In this document: positions 46,901 through 58,255 of the stretch, piece after piece | Position numbering within the stretch: the stretch's first letter is position 1 | Layout of the letters: each line of letters opens with the position of its first letter | Origin: Membranipora membranacea | Lineage: Eukaryota; Bryozoa; Gymnolaemata; Cheilostomatida; Membraniporidae | Length of the DNA stretch: 64,000 nt | Assembly: GCA_914767715.1 (NCBI GenBank) | Contig: OU612073.1 | Coordinates: forward strand, 18,724,001-18,788,000 | Direction of reading: 5' to 3' | Program-made: the position numbers and the translations under genes | Notes under the pieces: model-generated | Told to the model about the DNA's origin: nothing | The model's database searches: none | Seen by the model: only the letters and a program-made list of their open reading frames with translations

Positions 46901-49713
46901 ATTCAGACTTCGAACTGACCTCATTTTGAAGTGGCGAAAAAGCACTCCTGATGCTGTGACAATCATGGAGAGAGCAGCTAATATGCTCATAAAGATAGTT
47001 ATTTCACTCATCTGAGTCTTATAGGGCAGGTTATCTGACATTCCCATCTTTTCCTGAACAGTTGGCTGTACTGTTGTGTTTCGCTGTTCACCTAAAAATA
47101 GAATGAATTTCATGGAAATTGGTACATTTTTGTATTAGTTTTCCATCATGCAATCTAACATGCCACCTTCATGGAGAGCTATTTGTGGGACACATGGGCG
47201 GGTTTTCATTCAAAAGTTCCCGGATACTGAAAAAATCCGCCAAATTACCAAGCAATATAATGATAGCATTATGTGTAGAAAAGAATGATCTCTATTCTCC
47301 GTGGTCTGTCGAGGAGCTCATAACAAAAAGAAAACACCATTATTATACCAGCACACGTACCTTGATCTGATAATGTAGCATATGTCGCTGTCTCAGATGT
47401 TTTGTTTCTTATTTTCTTGCATCTCAGTGGTTGAAGCCATTCTTCTTCATTATGGCAGGTGTAGTAATTTTCCTTGGGATCTAGTCCATATCCCGGCTTA
47501 CATATCGCTGTGTATTCTGAGGAATTGGTGGTGATCTGCTGCAGTGTTTCAAGGTAATTAATAGTCTTTTCATCATCACACCATTTTACTAAAAACAGAA
47601 CCAAAAAGCAAAACTTGATCAATGGTTTTAGCATAGCAATCATTGATCAGTGTAAAACGGTTGTAGTAACCTAGTGTCAGCAATGGTATTTTATAGGGGT
47701 AAACTACCGTGTCCCGTTTCTGTCATGCCATCTTTTGGAAGCTTAGGAAGCAGGTGCTCAAAAATAAAATGTGTTTAGACAGCTGCTCGGTTATTTAAGA
47801 ATCACAATATATTTTTAGCCAGCCACGTGTTAACTTTACCGAGCCTCCTAAGTTTGTAGATAGCTGCTCGATTATTTAAGAAACACATTTTATTTCTAGG
47901 CACCTGCTTCCAAATCTTTGAAATCATAGTATGGCAGAAATGGGCCACAGTAATAAACTCACTATGGCCCTGATTTCAGACTTCAAACAGCTGCAAGTTT
48001 GTTTTTTTCTGGGGCAGTCCAGTATCAAATATATCTAAAAATCGTTCGTCTGGGTCTCATGCTATGAGAACACAACTACTGATGATGTTATTGTTAACTC
48101 ACCCTTGTATTTGATACGAAGAGATTCCCCATATTTTGCCTCAAATGTCCTCCGATAGTCTATTTCTAGTGGAAAATGGCCTATAAACTTCAGGCTCTGG
48201 TTTGTGACTGTCACTTCGCCGTGATGTATATAATGTGTAAATGAGCTTTCAAAGGAAAGCGATTCTTTGTAACGAATGAAAAATAGAGGTTTCTCTGATA
48301 TATCCGATTTGACAGCCTCTATCTGGAAAGTGATCGACGCAGTCACAGGTAAATTGTCAATCTTTGCTCCCATCATGAACGAAGGCCTTTTTTTAGAAGC
48401 CTTTGAGAACAGGTGATCAGTGATATATCCCTCAGGTTGCGTTCGAGCATCGATATGCGGGATATCTTCACTCATGGTGAACGCTGGATAAACTGGAAAG
48501 GGGTAGAAAACACCATAGAAGTAAGTTGAGGTAAGCATAGCGTTAATAATTAAATACATATATATTTATATATATATAATGAAAGCTGAAACTAATTCTC
48601 TGACAGCATCTTCTCAGTGTGAAAGCGTATCAGAATACCATATTATTTATAATCACAGCACAATAATAGCTTACGAACCATGGTCATATAAGAAAACAAA
48701 TTGAACAACCTGAACATATGTTATCAATGAACAAAAGAAAGACTGTTAATTGAAGAGAAGAGCTCACCTGTGAAATCTATGGTAAAGCCTGACTGAGCCG
48801 TGTTTCCTGTCTCCAATGTGATAGTGATCTCCTTGTCAAAATACTCCCTCTGCTCCGGGCATGACCCATGTTGGCTCTCACCGCTTACCAATCTGTCTTT
48901 AAGACACAGTCCACTCTTGGATTTACTCCATCTCTGCTTGAAAAATATGACACCTGTCTGATTCCCCTTGATTTTCACTGTACATTTTCTGGGGACAGCT
49001 TGATTATCATAGCGTTCCATGTAGATAACGCCTTGGTTCACTTTATCCATGTCAGCGAGTGTTATCACCTCATCACCATCCGCTGAATTACAGAACTTGG
49101 CGTTATTGTTATGATTCAGTGTCTCATCACCTTCAAAAGATAAAAAAAAATTGAGGACAGAAGCGACTGTGCTGAAAAGTCGCAGCTATAGACATGAGCA
49201 GGCAACTCCATTTAATCTTCCAACAAAAAGAGTGTATCTGTAAGCATTACCAGTTTTCAGATTGTCAAGGATATTTTGAGAATAAGTTTAATTAGCATTC
49301 AAAGTATCAGATGAGGGTTTCCTGGATGACTAATCTCAACCATATTCGATATCAATATTATATCAAATAGGACTACCACTAGAACTAGTCAAAAGTAAAA
49401 AGTTATCATTATGGGTGGAAAGGTGTCAGATTACTCACACGCTGCTAACATATAAGTGTAGCACATGAACAACATGATTGATTCCTTCCTTAATAGCCCG
49501 CTTCCTGTCAACTGCCTAGAAGAAAAAAACAAGATGATAAGATATAACAAAAGATTAAAACGCCGTGAACTTGTATTTTAAACCAGGTCATTGAAATTAA
49601 AATTAAAACATCCTGAACCAAGTAATATGATATTATATATAACTTCATATATTATAGACTAAGTCGTTGGCATTAACTATTAGATCCACCTACCCGAACA
49701 ACATAAACATCAT
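43337..49713 (-). CDS. Type I membrane receptor, CUB - CUB-like - sushi - TM - SH3 ligand - tyrosine tail; the intact copy 4
   Basis: Eight exons join in phase to 661 residues: 49713-49694, 49515-49439, 49130-48768, 48492-48103, 47588-47361, 47091-46920, 46759-46680, 43992-43337. In order: signal peptide (hydrophobic IMLFMCYTYMLAA), CUB (about residues 33-153), a second CUB-like domain without cysteines (154-283), one sushi/CCP module (284-359), a membrane helix (EITIFMSILAALSMIVTASG), FRHFKMR, the SH3 ligand RPLPQLP, and a tail of about 218 residues. That tail carries YENFENTDVYADYSVI and ends SVYDVYTLD. N-glycosylation sequons lie in the sushi module and in the CUB domain. Likely a cell-surface recognition receptor signalling through Src-type SH3/SH2 proteins; ligand unknown. 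The nested gene at 44514 sits in intron 7. Confidence 0.8.
44514..45130 (+). CDS. Small secreted eight-cysteine protein, nested copy 4
   Basis: Exons 44514-44610 and 44859-45130 encode 122 residues: signal peptide MNITVFSLLLLLFTSHAAS, then SLTCRDKS, ECLTAC, CNCNLCRED, TGC and YVCKRYL. All eight cysteines and the phase-1 intron match the other copies. It is inside intron 7 (46679-43993) of the only intact receptor, so here both partners could be expressed. Divergent transcription and shared expression of host and nested gene are testable inferences. Confidence 0.83.
45300..46275. other. ~1-kb segment present only in block 4, unexplained
   Basis: It lies between the end of nested copy 4 and the next shared intron landmark (TCTTCAAGATTCTTTAC). 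Blocks 2 and 3 pass directly from one to the other. No open frame, TIR or clear target duplication was found by eye. It contains a run of imperfect ATAACCCAT repeats near 45640-45680. Confidence 0.45.
47361..47588 (-). CDS. Receptor copy 4 exon 5: sushi (CCP) module
   Basis: 228 bp, phase 1 at both ends, as typical for CCP exons. Four cysteines occur as KWC, AICKPGYGL, YTCHNEEEW and PLRCKK. They match the sushi consensus C..CxxGYxL...C...W...PxC. A juxtamembrane linker with ETATYATLSD follows. YATL is outside the cell here, so it is not a signalling motif. Confidence 0.8.
47706..47953. mobile_element. ~248-bp MITE-like TIR element in receptor copy 4 intron 4
   Basis: The flanks are TAAACT at 47700-47705 and 47954-47959. 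The ends are imperfect inverted repeats: CGTGTCCCGTTTCTG on the left and CTGTGGCCCATTTCTG as the complement of the right. Inner inverted similarity includes GGAAGCAGGTGC and AAATAAAATGTGTTT. Receptor copy A lacks it at the corresponding point (near 3755). The exact duplication length (6-8 bp) is uncertain. Confidence 0.6.
48103..48492 (-). CDS. Receptor copy 4 exon 4: second CUB-like beta-sandwich
   Basis: 390 bp, phase 1 at both ends. It starts VYPAFTMSEDIPHIDARTQP and contains ASITFQIEAVK and KPLFFIRY, alternating hydrophobic strands with no cysteine. A CUB-like fold is inferred from the position, length and strand pattern. I would not insist on the family. Confidence 0.55.
48768..49130 (-). 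CDS. Receptor copy 4 exon 3: CUB domain
   Basis: 363 bp, both ends phase 1, so the exon is a symmetrical module. Four cysteines (KFCNS, RKCTV, GLCLKD, GSCPEQ) and the closing strand SGFTIDFTGE give the CUB pattern of two disulphides and a terminal GF.I.FTG strand. It includes VIYMERYDNQ and the NQT sequon. This exon is retained in all six receptor copies or fragments. Confidence 0.75.
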
Positions 49714-50670
49714 GTGTAAATTTATATCCTGGTGAAAAAATCTCGCCTGTCTTGTCCAGCAGAAGCTTCTGAAATGTCTGGTCTCCCTCTGTCCAGTGTA
49801 ATTTTATTTTTAGGTGTTTTATCTAATGATATTAATTCAAACAATGCACAATGAGTTATTAGGGCTATTTCTATGTCTTTTTTGTCCATTTCAAAACAAT
49901 CTGTAATTGGTAATGGTGAATGTAAAAAGTCCATTCAACAATAGTACATTGGAGTGGAGGGATTATACATGATAGTCCCTCCCCATTTTTACCGAGTTAT
50001 ATCACCTGGCTCTTTGTTAGTTTCACAATAAGAGGGAATAAGGAAGCTGCAAAAAATTCAATGCCTATACACAACATGTAAATGGTAGTTATTGTAGTTT
50101 TTGCTTTTTGCAAGTTTGGTTGTTGTGAGACATTATCCTATTAATGATTTGGGTTTGTTCAGCATTTCCAGTGAAGGAGATTTCTCTGACCAGGTGGACA
50201 GATGATGGCAGTGGGCTAGATTCTGGAGAGCTCAGTCTAAAAGTGACTCAACCTCTGTATATATTCGCAATGTTTAACTAATATTTTATGATAAAGTTTT
50301 GATAGGGTATCTGCACACATGGTTCTTAAATAACGCGATGCATAGCGTATGTCACCTGTTAATTAACTTTGAGCCGAATTGCTCTCATTTTGATTTACTA
50401 GGTGGTAGGGCAACAGCCTGTTAGTAAAGGGGTAGCAACTATTGATGGCCCACGGAAGGAAACTAAGGTCTCATTAGAATCTTGTGTTTGCTCTGATATT
50501 TTAATTAGAAAACTAGAGAGAAAGTCACCAGGACCGCTAAAGAGTTTAACAGTTCCATTCACCGCCCTCAAAAAAATTTCCTCGACGTTTTATATGCCCG
50601 CTTGATGAAATAATCCAAATTAATTTGGTTGCGATACATTTCTCTGATTCCATACAGTTCCTGTAACCGG
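49714..50670. repeat. 5'-flank repeat unit of receptor copy 4
   Basis: Upstream unit of the intact receptor, with the ITDCFEMDKKDIEIAL block at about 49850-49905 and the unoccupied transposon site at about 50005-50025. The decayed exon-like block is at 50510-50670; its minus strand starts ELYGIREMYRNQINLDYFIK and is then frameshifted in a run of T. This unit probably holds the working receptor promoter. Confidence 0.6.
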
Positions 50671-50836
50671 AGCAAATTGTTCATCCCACCCTCCCTGATG
50701 ACAGCATGTCCAAAAGATGACAGCCTTCAGATGCAGCTAATCCCGTTAGAATTTCTATTTGAAAATGCAATTAAGTTGAGAGATGAGGCAATGATTCTTT
50801 ACTCAAGACAAGCTGAGCTATATTACTATGTTAATC

Positions 50837-51044
50837 CTTAGAGTTCACTTAGAAGATGGATATGGTGTTACTCACTATTCATAGCTGTTCTGTTTAGCTT
50901 TCCTATTATCAAGCAGTGGAGAGCTGTAGCTTCCATCGTTAAGGTAACCAGTTCTCATAATGTAGCCAAAGGGTGCAGACAGCTAAAACGCTATTTTCTA
51001 AAGTTAACTTAGAGTTCACTTAGAAGATGGATATGGTGTTACTC
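50837..51044. repeat. 37-bp direct repeat pair, 171 bp apart
   Basis: CTTAGAGTTCACTTAGAAGA and the following 17 bases occur identically at 50837-50873 and 51008-51044. The interval contains no open frame of note. The repeats lie just before the LINE fragment at 51.2 kb. Confidence 0.8.
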
Positions 51045-51198
51045 TGCTGGAATAAACGCGAACTGGAGACATAGAGTTTGACCTGTTTAATTGGAGTGAG
51101 ATCTTAATACACTGCACTGTTATCTATTCTTTTGTTGGGGTGAGATATAAAAGTTGTATTATTTCTTGACCGATTGCTAATTTCTCAAACTGTATTAT

Positions 51199-51804
51199 AA
51201 ACCTGTAGTGTTTTCAATGTTCATTAGCTTGAGTAAGAAAACAAAAGAAATGGTCATGTGCAATGCAAGGGATAACCCAAGCTACCCACAACTTCTTGTC
51301 AACGATACTTCAATTGAGCAGGTAGAACAATTTACATACTTAGGCACCATTATTACCAACAAACTGGATTTTACTCTGAACACCTTGAAAACTACAGCGA
51401 AAGCTCGCAAAAGGCTACATATAATCGCCAAGCTATACCATCTCGGTGGCACTGAGAAACTAATAACGACCTGCTACAAGTCCTTCATAGAGTCAGTAAT
51501 CACCTACCACATGGTTGTGCTATATAGTTATCTGAGCACAGACTCTAAGAAAAAGTTAAAATCTGTGATAATAACTGCAGGTTACCTATCAGGCGAACTC
51601 ACTTTCACACCCGTAGACGACCTTTACTCTAATATACTGAAAGTAAAGAACCTACGTATGATTGCCACCGAAGACGAACCACTACTCCGTCTTAACCAGC
51701 TGCCGTCAGGCAGATATCAATCAATCAAGTTCCGCGTGCAGATCCGTGCCAAATGTTTTAGAGCAGAGTGTATCAAATATCTAAATAGTGTCTTCAAAAA
51801 GTAA
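51199..51804 (+). pseudogene. LINE reverse-transcriptase C-terminal fragment, different family from the 6-kb LINE
   Basis: Open frame to TAA at 51802-51804. It contains SKKTKEMVM, VEQFTYLGTIITNKLDFT and CYKSFIESVI. Those match the post-YxDD thumb region of non-LTR reverse transcriptases (KTKEM ... F.YLGT.I). No endonuclease, YADD box or other upstream domain is present, so it is a 5'-truncated insertion. A (CATA)n array follows about 120 bp after the stop. Confidence 0.7.
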
Positions 51805-51921
51805 TAGTATTTTTTATGGTCTTATCATTTTATTTATTTTTACAGAATCAACAGTTATAATAATTTTACAGAGCACCTTATAGAGACAGTTTTATTTCTC
51901 AGAGATTGAGACCGAATATAA

Positions 51922-52202
51922 ATATACATACATACATACATACATACATACATACATACATACATACATACATACATACATACATACATACATACATACA
52001 TACATACATACATACATACATACGTACGTACGTACGTACATACATACATACATACATACATACATACATACATACATACATACATACATACATACATACA
52101 TACATACATACATACATACATACATACATACATACATACATACATACATACATACATACATACATACATACATACATACATACATACATACATACATACA
52201 TA
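51922..52202. repeat. Tetranucleotide array (CATA)n with a CGTA core
   Basis: About 70 CATA units, interrupted at 52023-52038 by four CGTA units. The reading frames across it (MYVC, IHTY) are period artefacts. Confidence 0.95.
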
Positions 52203-55200
52203 AGGTTAAAGTTTGCAGTGGAAGCAGTAAGCTAAAAAATCATATCCATTCTCAAGTGATCTGGTATTATAATGCATTCTTGGATGATAGCTCTCTTTTT
52301 TGTGTTGCACATGACTCATACCCATTATCCCCACTGTTCTTCTGCTTTCTGCAGGGGAGACAAACCCTGAGATTACCCCGTGGTCATCCCATAAATTCTA
52401 GAAATTTTGTAACTCTTTATAGCAGGTTTGGTGCTCACAAGGTCCCTTTTGTTACATTTGTCTGATTAAGAGCTTAGCAATGATACAATAAACTGTAGGA
52501 ATAGGTGTCATATCTCCTTTAAAATAGACCAAGATTGGCATATTGTCAGGATTAAGAGAAATGGAACTAACAATGTTAATGATTTATTGAACATGCGCTT
52601 TGCAGGGAGGGGGGATGCGCTGAAAATATAGTGTTTCTTGACTGACTAGTATTTCTCAAATTGCATCACAAAATACAACCTCTCTAGGTCGGTTTCCACT
52701 CCGAATTCACAGCTGCTTGTTGCGGTAATCCCTAGTTTTAGAAAGAAATAAATGAGCAGATCAATCAAACAGCTCACTCAGTTTGGTGGTAATGTTCAGT
52801 TTTTGCTTCTGGAGATGTTATACGTTTTTCCACTTATCCGCTTATCACAACCTCTTTATAATTCACTTTTCTAGGTTGGCTCACAGCATCTTCCACCTAA
52901 GGTTATCGGGATATGAGATACTGTGTAAACTTGGAGGACATGACAGAGGATGATGGATTTGTTATACACCTTGGTGTAGATACCATCATAATCATCACTC
53001 AGCTCCTCGATCTTTTATCTGCAGTGTCATATAACACTGTTATCAGTCTTTGCAGGTAAGACATCAAAGTTTTAAAATATGAGACAATATGGAATTTTGC
53101 CATTTTGTTAAGTAACGTAACCATTTATTGGAATATTCTTTTGATGGGGGTTTGAATTTTAAATATTGTACTGCAGCTTTTTACCCAATTGACTAAAGAG
53201 GCTGGCTTCGAAATCTATTGTTTAAAACCTAACAAAATGTTTCAATCAGGATGGGAAATATTTATTCACTAGGAGTATTTTGCATTCTTACGATAATATG
53301 TACTGGTGCAACGATTATTTTCAGATGAGCTTAGAAATTAGGAATAAAAACTACCACCAAAAATAAGCTATTCTTTGTAACGACAGTGACAGTAAGAGCA
53401 TTATATCAGTGACACTTGGAGAGACAACCCATATAAAAAAGGTGAGTTGATCACATCACCTTCAAAAGACCATAATGTCTCCTAACACTGCTGTTGGTGT
53501 GTCGTATAAGTAAATACCCACCAACACTGCAAGAATTTATTTCCCTTGATGCTAGGCGATGAACGCCTGAATCACGCGAAGTGCTTCTATCTACCCTAAA
53601 GAGACTTGATCCAATATACAGCTACGATTTTATATTTATAAGCGATTTTGCAAGCTGTAGGCACGAGCTTGCTCGTTACAATTTTGACATTGAAAAAGCC
53701 TTATCAATAAAAATTGCTATGCTTCTTGTTTTATTTTAGATATATGACAAGTTTGGTGAATAGTGTGCAACCAACCATAAAACACATACAATTTTCCAAC
53801 TTTATTTTTGCTTGTGTCAAGAGAGCCAAAAAAAGTGGATATAGGTTTGAGATCTAAACAGACCTCAATGATTTATGATGAATCTCCATTACCCTTGGCT
53901 ATATTTTTTGGTAGATCCAGTCAATAACAATGATGATGGAGTTACAATGAAAGCCATGTGCTGACAAATACCTTTGAAGTTTCAAAGGCCTTCATGTATA
54001 TAAGACAAGGTACTCCTATAAAAGAGAACCAACCTTCCATTCACAGGCTCAAGGATCACCTGAAAACCTATAAGTTGCTGATATGATAACGTGAGAGTTG
54101 TGGCCTCTTCTCTTACCAAACATCGATCATGAACAATGTTGACAGATTTGCTTGCTAAATTAAAACTTGTATGGTAATTTGTTCTGAGGATGTAATTAAA
54201 AGCATCACATAATTCATTCTCTCGATACTTCTCAGGTCTTCATATTGCCGCTGTATATCTGAAATATTAAATACTGATAAGCTCAAACTCTCAAGGTTGG
54301 TTTCCACGTAAAGTTCACAGCTGTTCGTTGCTTTGACCCCAGTTCTAGAAAATAAAAAGAGCATACCAAGCAAACAGCTTCACTCAATATTTAGACAATA
54401 GAAATGGGATACTTCATTTGCACTGAGATATTAAACTGTTAACAGATTATTCCAACCTTGTTTCTAATGCACTTCTTTTAGCATGATTGGCAACAGCGTC
54501 ACTCGATTTTTAGATAATTGAAATGAGATATTAACTGATAGCAGATTATCCCATCCTCGTTCTGTTACACTTTTCTAGGATGATTGGCAACAGTTAACTT
54601 TCATCCAGAAAGGAATATCGGGATAGGAGGATAATGAGAAAACTTGAAAGGACATGACAGAAGGCACTAGATTGGTGATGTTTCAACTATTGCAACTTGG
54701 CACTCCAATCTGTTCTCTGCAGTTTTCTATAACACACTGATCTGTGCAGGTAAGATATCCATGTTTTAAAATAGCAGAAGATCTTGATGTAATTTATAGC
54801 TACGATTTTTATATTAGTGAGGGCAAGTTTCAGTTTTGGTGTCTGTTTACGCTGTCAGTTTAGTCAGCTGACAAATTCGGTGAAAAGTGCGCGAAAACTC
54901 ATAAAACGTGTGTAGAATTTTTCTTAAATTTCAGCAGTTGCTGAACTGAAAGCAGTTAGATGACTGGCAACAGCTGTATATATTTCCTGAATACACAGTG
55001 AAAGGATAGCAAGGCAAGACATGATAACTGACTCTCGCTGTGGTAGTATTCTCTTTCATACTGGTAACATGCAGGATAATAACAAAGATGAATATATTAT
55101 GATGAGAAAACACCTCTTTTTGAAACCCAATACATTTATTGCAACTTTTCTTTTCCTGGTCTTGAAATCCAAACTCATTTAAATTATGGCGAACTATGCT

Positions 55201-55700
55201 CGACATGACCACGATTGGTCAAATCAGGTATCGCACCAAATGACCGTAGTGGATTATTTAAAGTCATGATCCCTATGCCAATTGCATCATCTACTATCAT
55301 ATGAATCCAAAGCTTGTAAACAATCTTATAATCCTGAAAAGAAATTACCTCAGCTTCTAAAAATTAAAATTGGTAAAAAATATTTATTTACACATGGCTG
55401 TTCGCTGTGATAGTTAAAAAATAAGCAAGAATATCTTAAATGTATCTTGATTTTGCTAACCATCGTTTTATTTTTTCAGCGATCAGAGAAGATATGCCGT
55501 GCTGAAAGAGGACAGATAATTAGTACTGACATCAGCGAGCTGCTAATCTACTGGCACTAATCCATCATGAGAAAGAAAATATTATAGAGGCGATGAGAAG
55601 AATGACTCAGGGTAGAATGAGAAGAAGATATAAATAAAATTAATTATTGCAAGCCTCTATTTACTTTTAAGCTTCATTCTAAGAAGTGAGGCTCGGAATG
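52203..55700. other. Mostly non-coding, with a diverged local duplication
   Basis: Two related segments, 52684-53080 and 54288-54775, share GGTTTCCAC, GGTTATCGGGATA-like, GGACATGACAGA and GCAGGTAAGA landmarks in the same order. The second has an additional internal duplication near 54400-54550. Frames are not conserved between them, so coding is unlikely. A possible terminal exon at 55480-55560 (CRAERGQIISTDISELLIYW, then stop) precedes AATAAA near 55635; I cannot connect it to any other exon. Confidence 0.4.
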
Positions 55701-57480
55701 GGTTTTAGTATTGATGGATAATCACATAACCAGGTTCAGTTCAACTTTCACCACCATATCCTGGTTGGGTGGATTCAGTGGTTTTTGGAAGCTTTACTTT
55801 TTACAAAGAATCATGTCAAAACAGAATCTGAACTATAAGTTATGCACAACGTTAAAACTGCTAATTTATAACCCTGCTCTTATTCTGAATTAATTTTTTC
55901 TTGATATTTTTATGTCATAGAAGGTATTCAGATACCTATTCAATGGCAGGCACCATAGCACCATAGCACCTAGCAGCAAATGACAGGCACCATCACAAAA
56001 TCACGACCCTCTTTGCAGAAAAAGCCGTTTTTATAAATACACATAAATACGTCAATGGCTTCTTATTGCTTCTTTTATTTTTTGTTGTTGTTTTCACATG
56101 GTCCTATTTGCTTCATGCATTGATCGGTGGTTAATAAAGTTCATAATATAATATGGTTTCATGGATATCGTAAGTAAATGTGCTTTCATGCTATGGCTGC
56201 CTCTTTTTGCCAAGTAAAACAAAAGGTGTTCAAAAACGTTTGATTGTCCATAAGTTACAACACCCATTAGAAATCAAAATGGTCTCTTTACTTTTTGTCA
56301 TTAAACTAACTCAACTAAACTTAAACATATGCAAGTAGAAGTGGTCATTTTCAGTTGAATACTCAATCAAATTTGAATAATAGTGCAAAGATAAACATAT
56401 TGAAAAGATCGCTACAGGCTAACGGTATGCAGTGGGCAACGGGATTATATTGCTATGATAAAACTGCTCTTTTAAAACTTTTTTTTCCAGCAATCAAGTT
56501 TCGATTATTTAATTTTATACCAGCTTCGAATTTTAGTGAGTAATTAAAGTTTCTCATCATCCTGATGGGAGCTATGAACCTTTTTCTCTGCACCCAAACC
56601 CAAACCATCTCAAAGTCAGGAGGATGGTGTAATTCTTTCGTGCCATTGATGATGATATATATGTTTATGAGTTTTGCACAACAAGATTGAAGATGACTGA
56701 AGCTTACTGACTCACTAATTACTTACTATCGACGCACAATGTTACAATGCAATATCAACCCAAACATGAAAAATTGGTTCATCAAGATTTCACCTCGACT
56801 CCATCCCCAGCCAAACTAACGAACTATGTTGCAAAATTTAAAAGGCTTCCACGAATTTAAAGAAAATGAACTTGCATCAACCTTAGCATTGTCTCACACA
56901 CTGTGTATGTTGAAAGGAATGAAGCAATGCCAAATGTTCTAGATGCTGAGAGTCATACTTTAGATACCTAGATATCCATATATGTGATAGACAGCCGGGA
57001 ACGCTGAAACTTTACAAAGTAGGAGTCACAAACTTAGAAAGAATTATGTTCACGGCAACATTCTTCCGGCAAGCATTTAATTTTGATCTTTTTAAACTCA
57101 GGTGCAGAGGCGGAGGATTGGTCAAAAATTAGGAGACAGCATATACAGGGTATACAAGGTGCAGGGCCAGCAGAAACTGTGGCAGTAAGACATGTTTATG
57201 GTTGCAATATTGAGACAGGGAGAAGAATTCCATACAGCTTTATATATTTGATTTTCTGATGTCATGATACAATGATGCGTTTGACAGCAATTTGCACAGA
57301 TCCAATAATAAATCCTGAGAAGAGAGAGAAGATTTTCCGTTATCGAAGTTGTACACTCATCTTCATCAATTGACATTGCCTGAGGTCAGAAAATTCACTG
57401 CTTTAGGTTAGTGACATAAACTTATAATCACACTGCAGCTTGGTAGACAGTTGTCTGAGAAATGATAGTTCATAGATATT
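55701..57480. other. No gene seen
   Basis: AT-rich sequence. Short open frames on both strands have no signal peptide, motif or splice context I trust. Confidence 0.4.
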
Positions 57481-57489
57481 AATATATAC

Positions 57490-58209
57490 ATATATTACAA
57501 TGAAGAAAACCGTGTGACACTGTAAATGGAATTTTACCAGGATCAATACTACCATGGTGAGATTCATGGAAACTCTGCTGATTAATGTGTAAGCATTTGT
57601 CACCAGCTGTTATTATTTTCTGCGTAACACTTTTGCATCACAACATTATGGACATTAAAAGAGCAACCACACCTGGATGTTGCATCTGGTCATAGATTGT
57701 TTTGCCATGTCATATGTGAATTTGGCAGCGATTAAATGCTTAAATTTCAGACAACTGAATTCTGTTGTTGGACACAGGCATACATATATACATATATATA
57801 TTATATATATTATTAACTTTTTCATATTATATTATATATATTAATATATATATATATATATATTACGATAAGGAAAACCTTGTGACACTGTGAATGGAAT
57901 TTAACAGGATCAATACGACCATGTGAGATTCATGGAAAGTCTGCTGATTAATGTGTTAGCATTTGTCACCAGCTGTTATTATTTTCTGCGTAACACTTTT
58001 GCATCACAACATTATGGTCATTAATAGAGCAACCACACCTGGATGTTGCATATTTGCAACATCCAGGTGTGGTTGCATATGACATATGACATGGCAGAAC
58101 AATCTATGACCATATATGGTCATAGATTGTTTTTCCATGTCATATGTGAAATTGGAAGCGAACAAAATGCTCAAATTTAAGACAACTGAATTCTGTTGTT
58201 GGACACAGG

Positions 58210-58241
<32 letters not shown>

Positions 58242-58255
58242 TATTATTAACTTTT
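57490..58255. repeat. ~380-bp tandem duplication with AT microsatellites
   Basis: 57490-57850 and 57855-58255 share long stretches (for example CAACATTATGG, CACACCTGGATGTTGCAT and CAACTGAATTCTGTTGTTGG). Both end in (TA)n or (CATA)n. The second copy contains about 70 extra bases that form the two hairpins listed separately. Confidence 0.85.
58029..58146. repeat. Two adjacent long inverted repeats
   Basis: 58029-58050 pairs perfectly with 58055-58076 (22-bp arms, 4-base loop). 58083-58114 pairs with 58115-58146 (32-bp arms, two mismatches, no loop). The sister copy at about 57660-57715 has only one pass through the same words. The inversion-duplication therefore arose after the tandem duplication. 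Confidence 0.88.

Noticed and set aside
51855-52235. Frames of repeated MYVC and IHTY
   Set aside because: Products of the (CATA)n microsatellite; the period, not selection, keeps them open.
54155-54373. 72-residue minus-strand frame with CELYVETNLESLSLSVF
   Set aside because: It looked like an exon with a CTAG acceptor, but the related segment at 52.7 kb does not conserve the frame and no neighbouring exons were found.
57122-57376. Cysteine-containing 84-residue minus-strand frame
   Set aside because: No signal peptide, domain or splice support; consistent with chance in AT-rich DNA.
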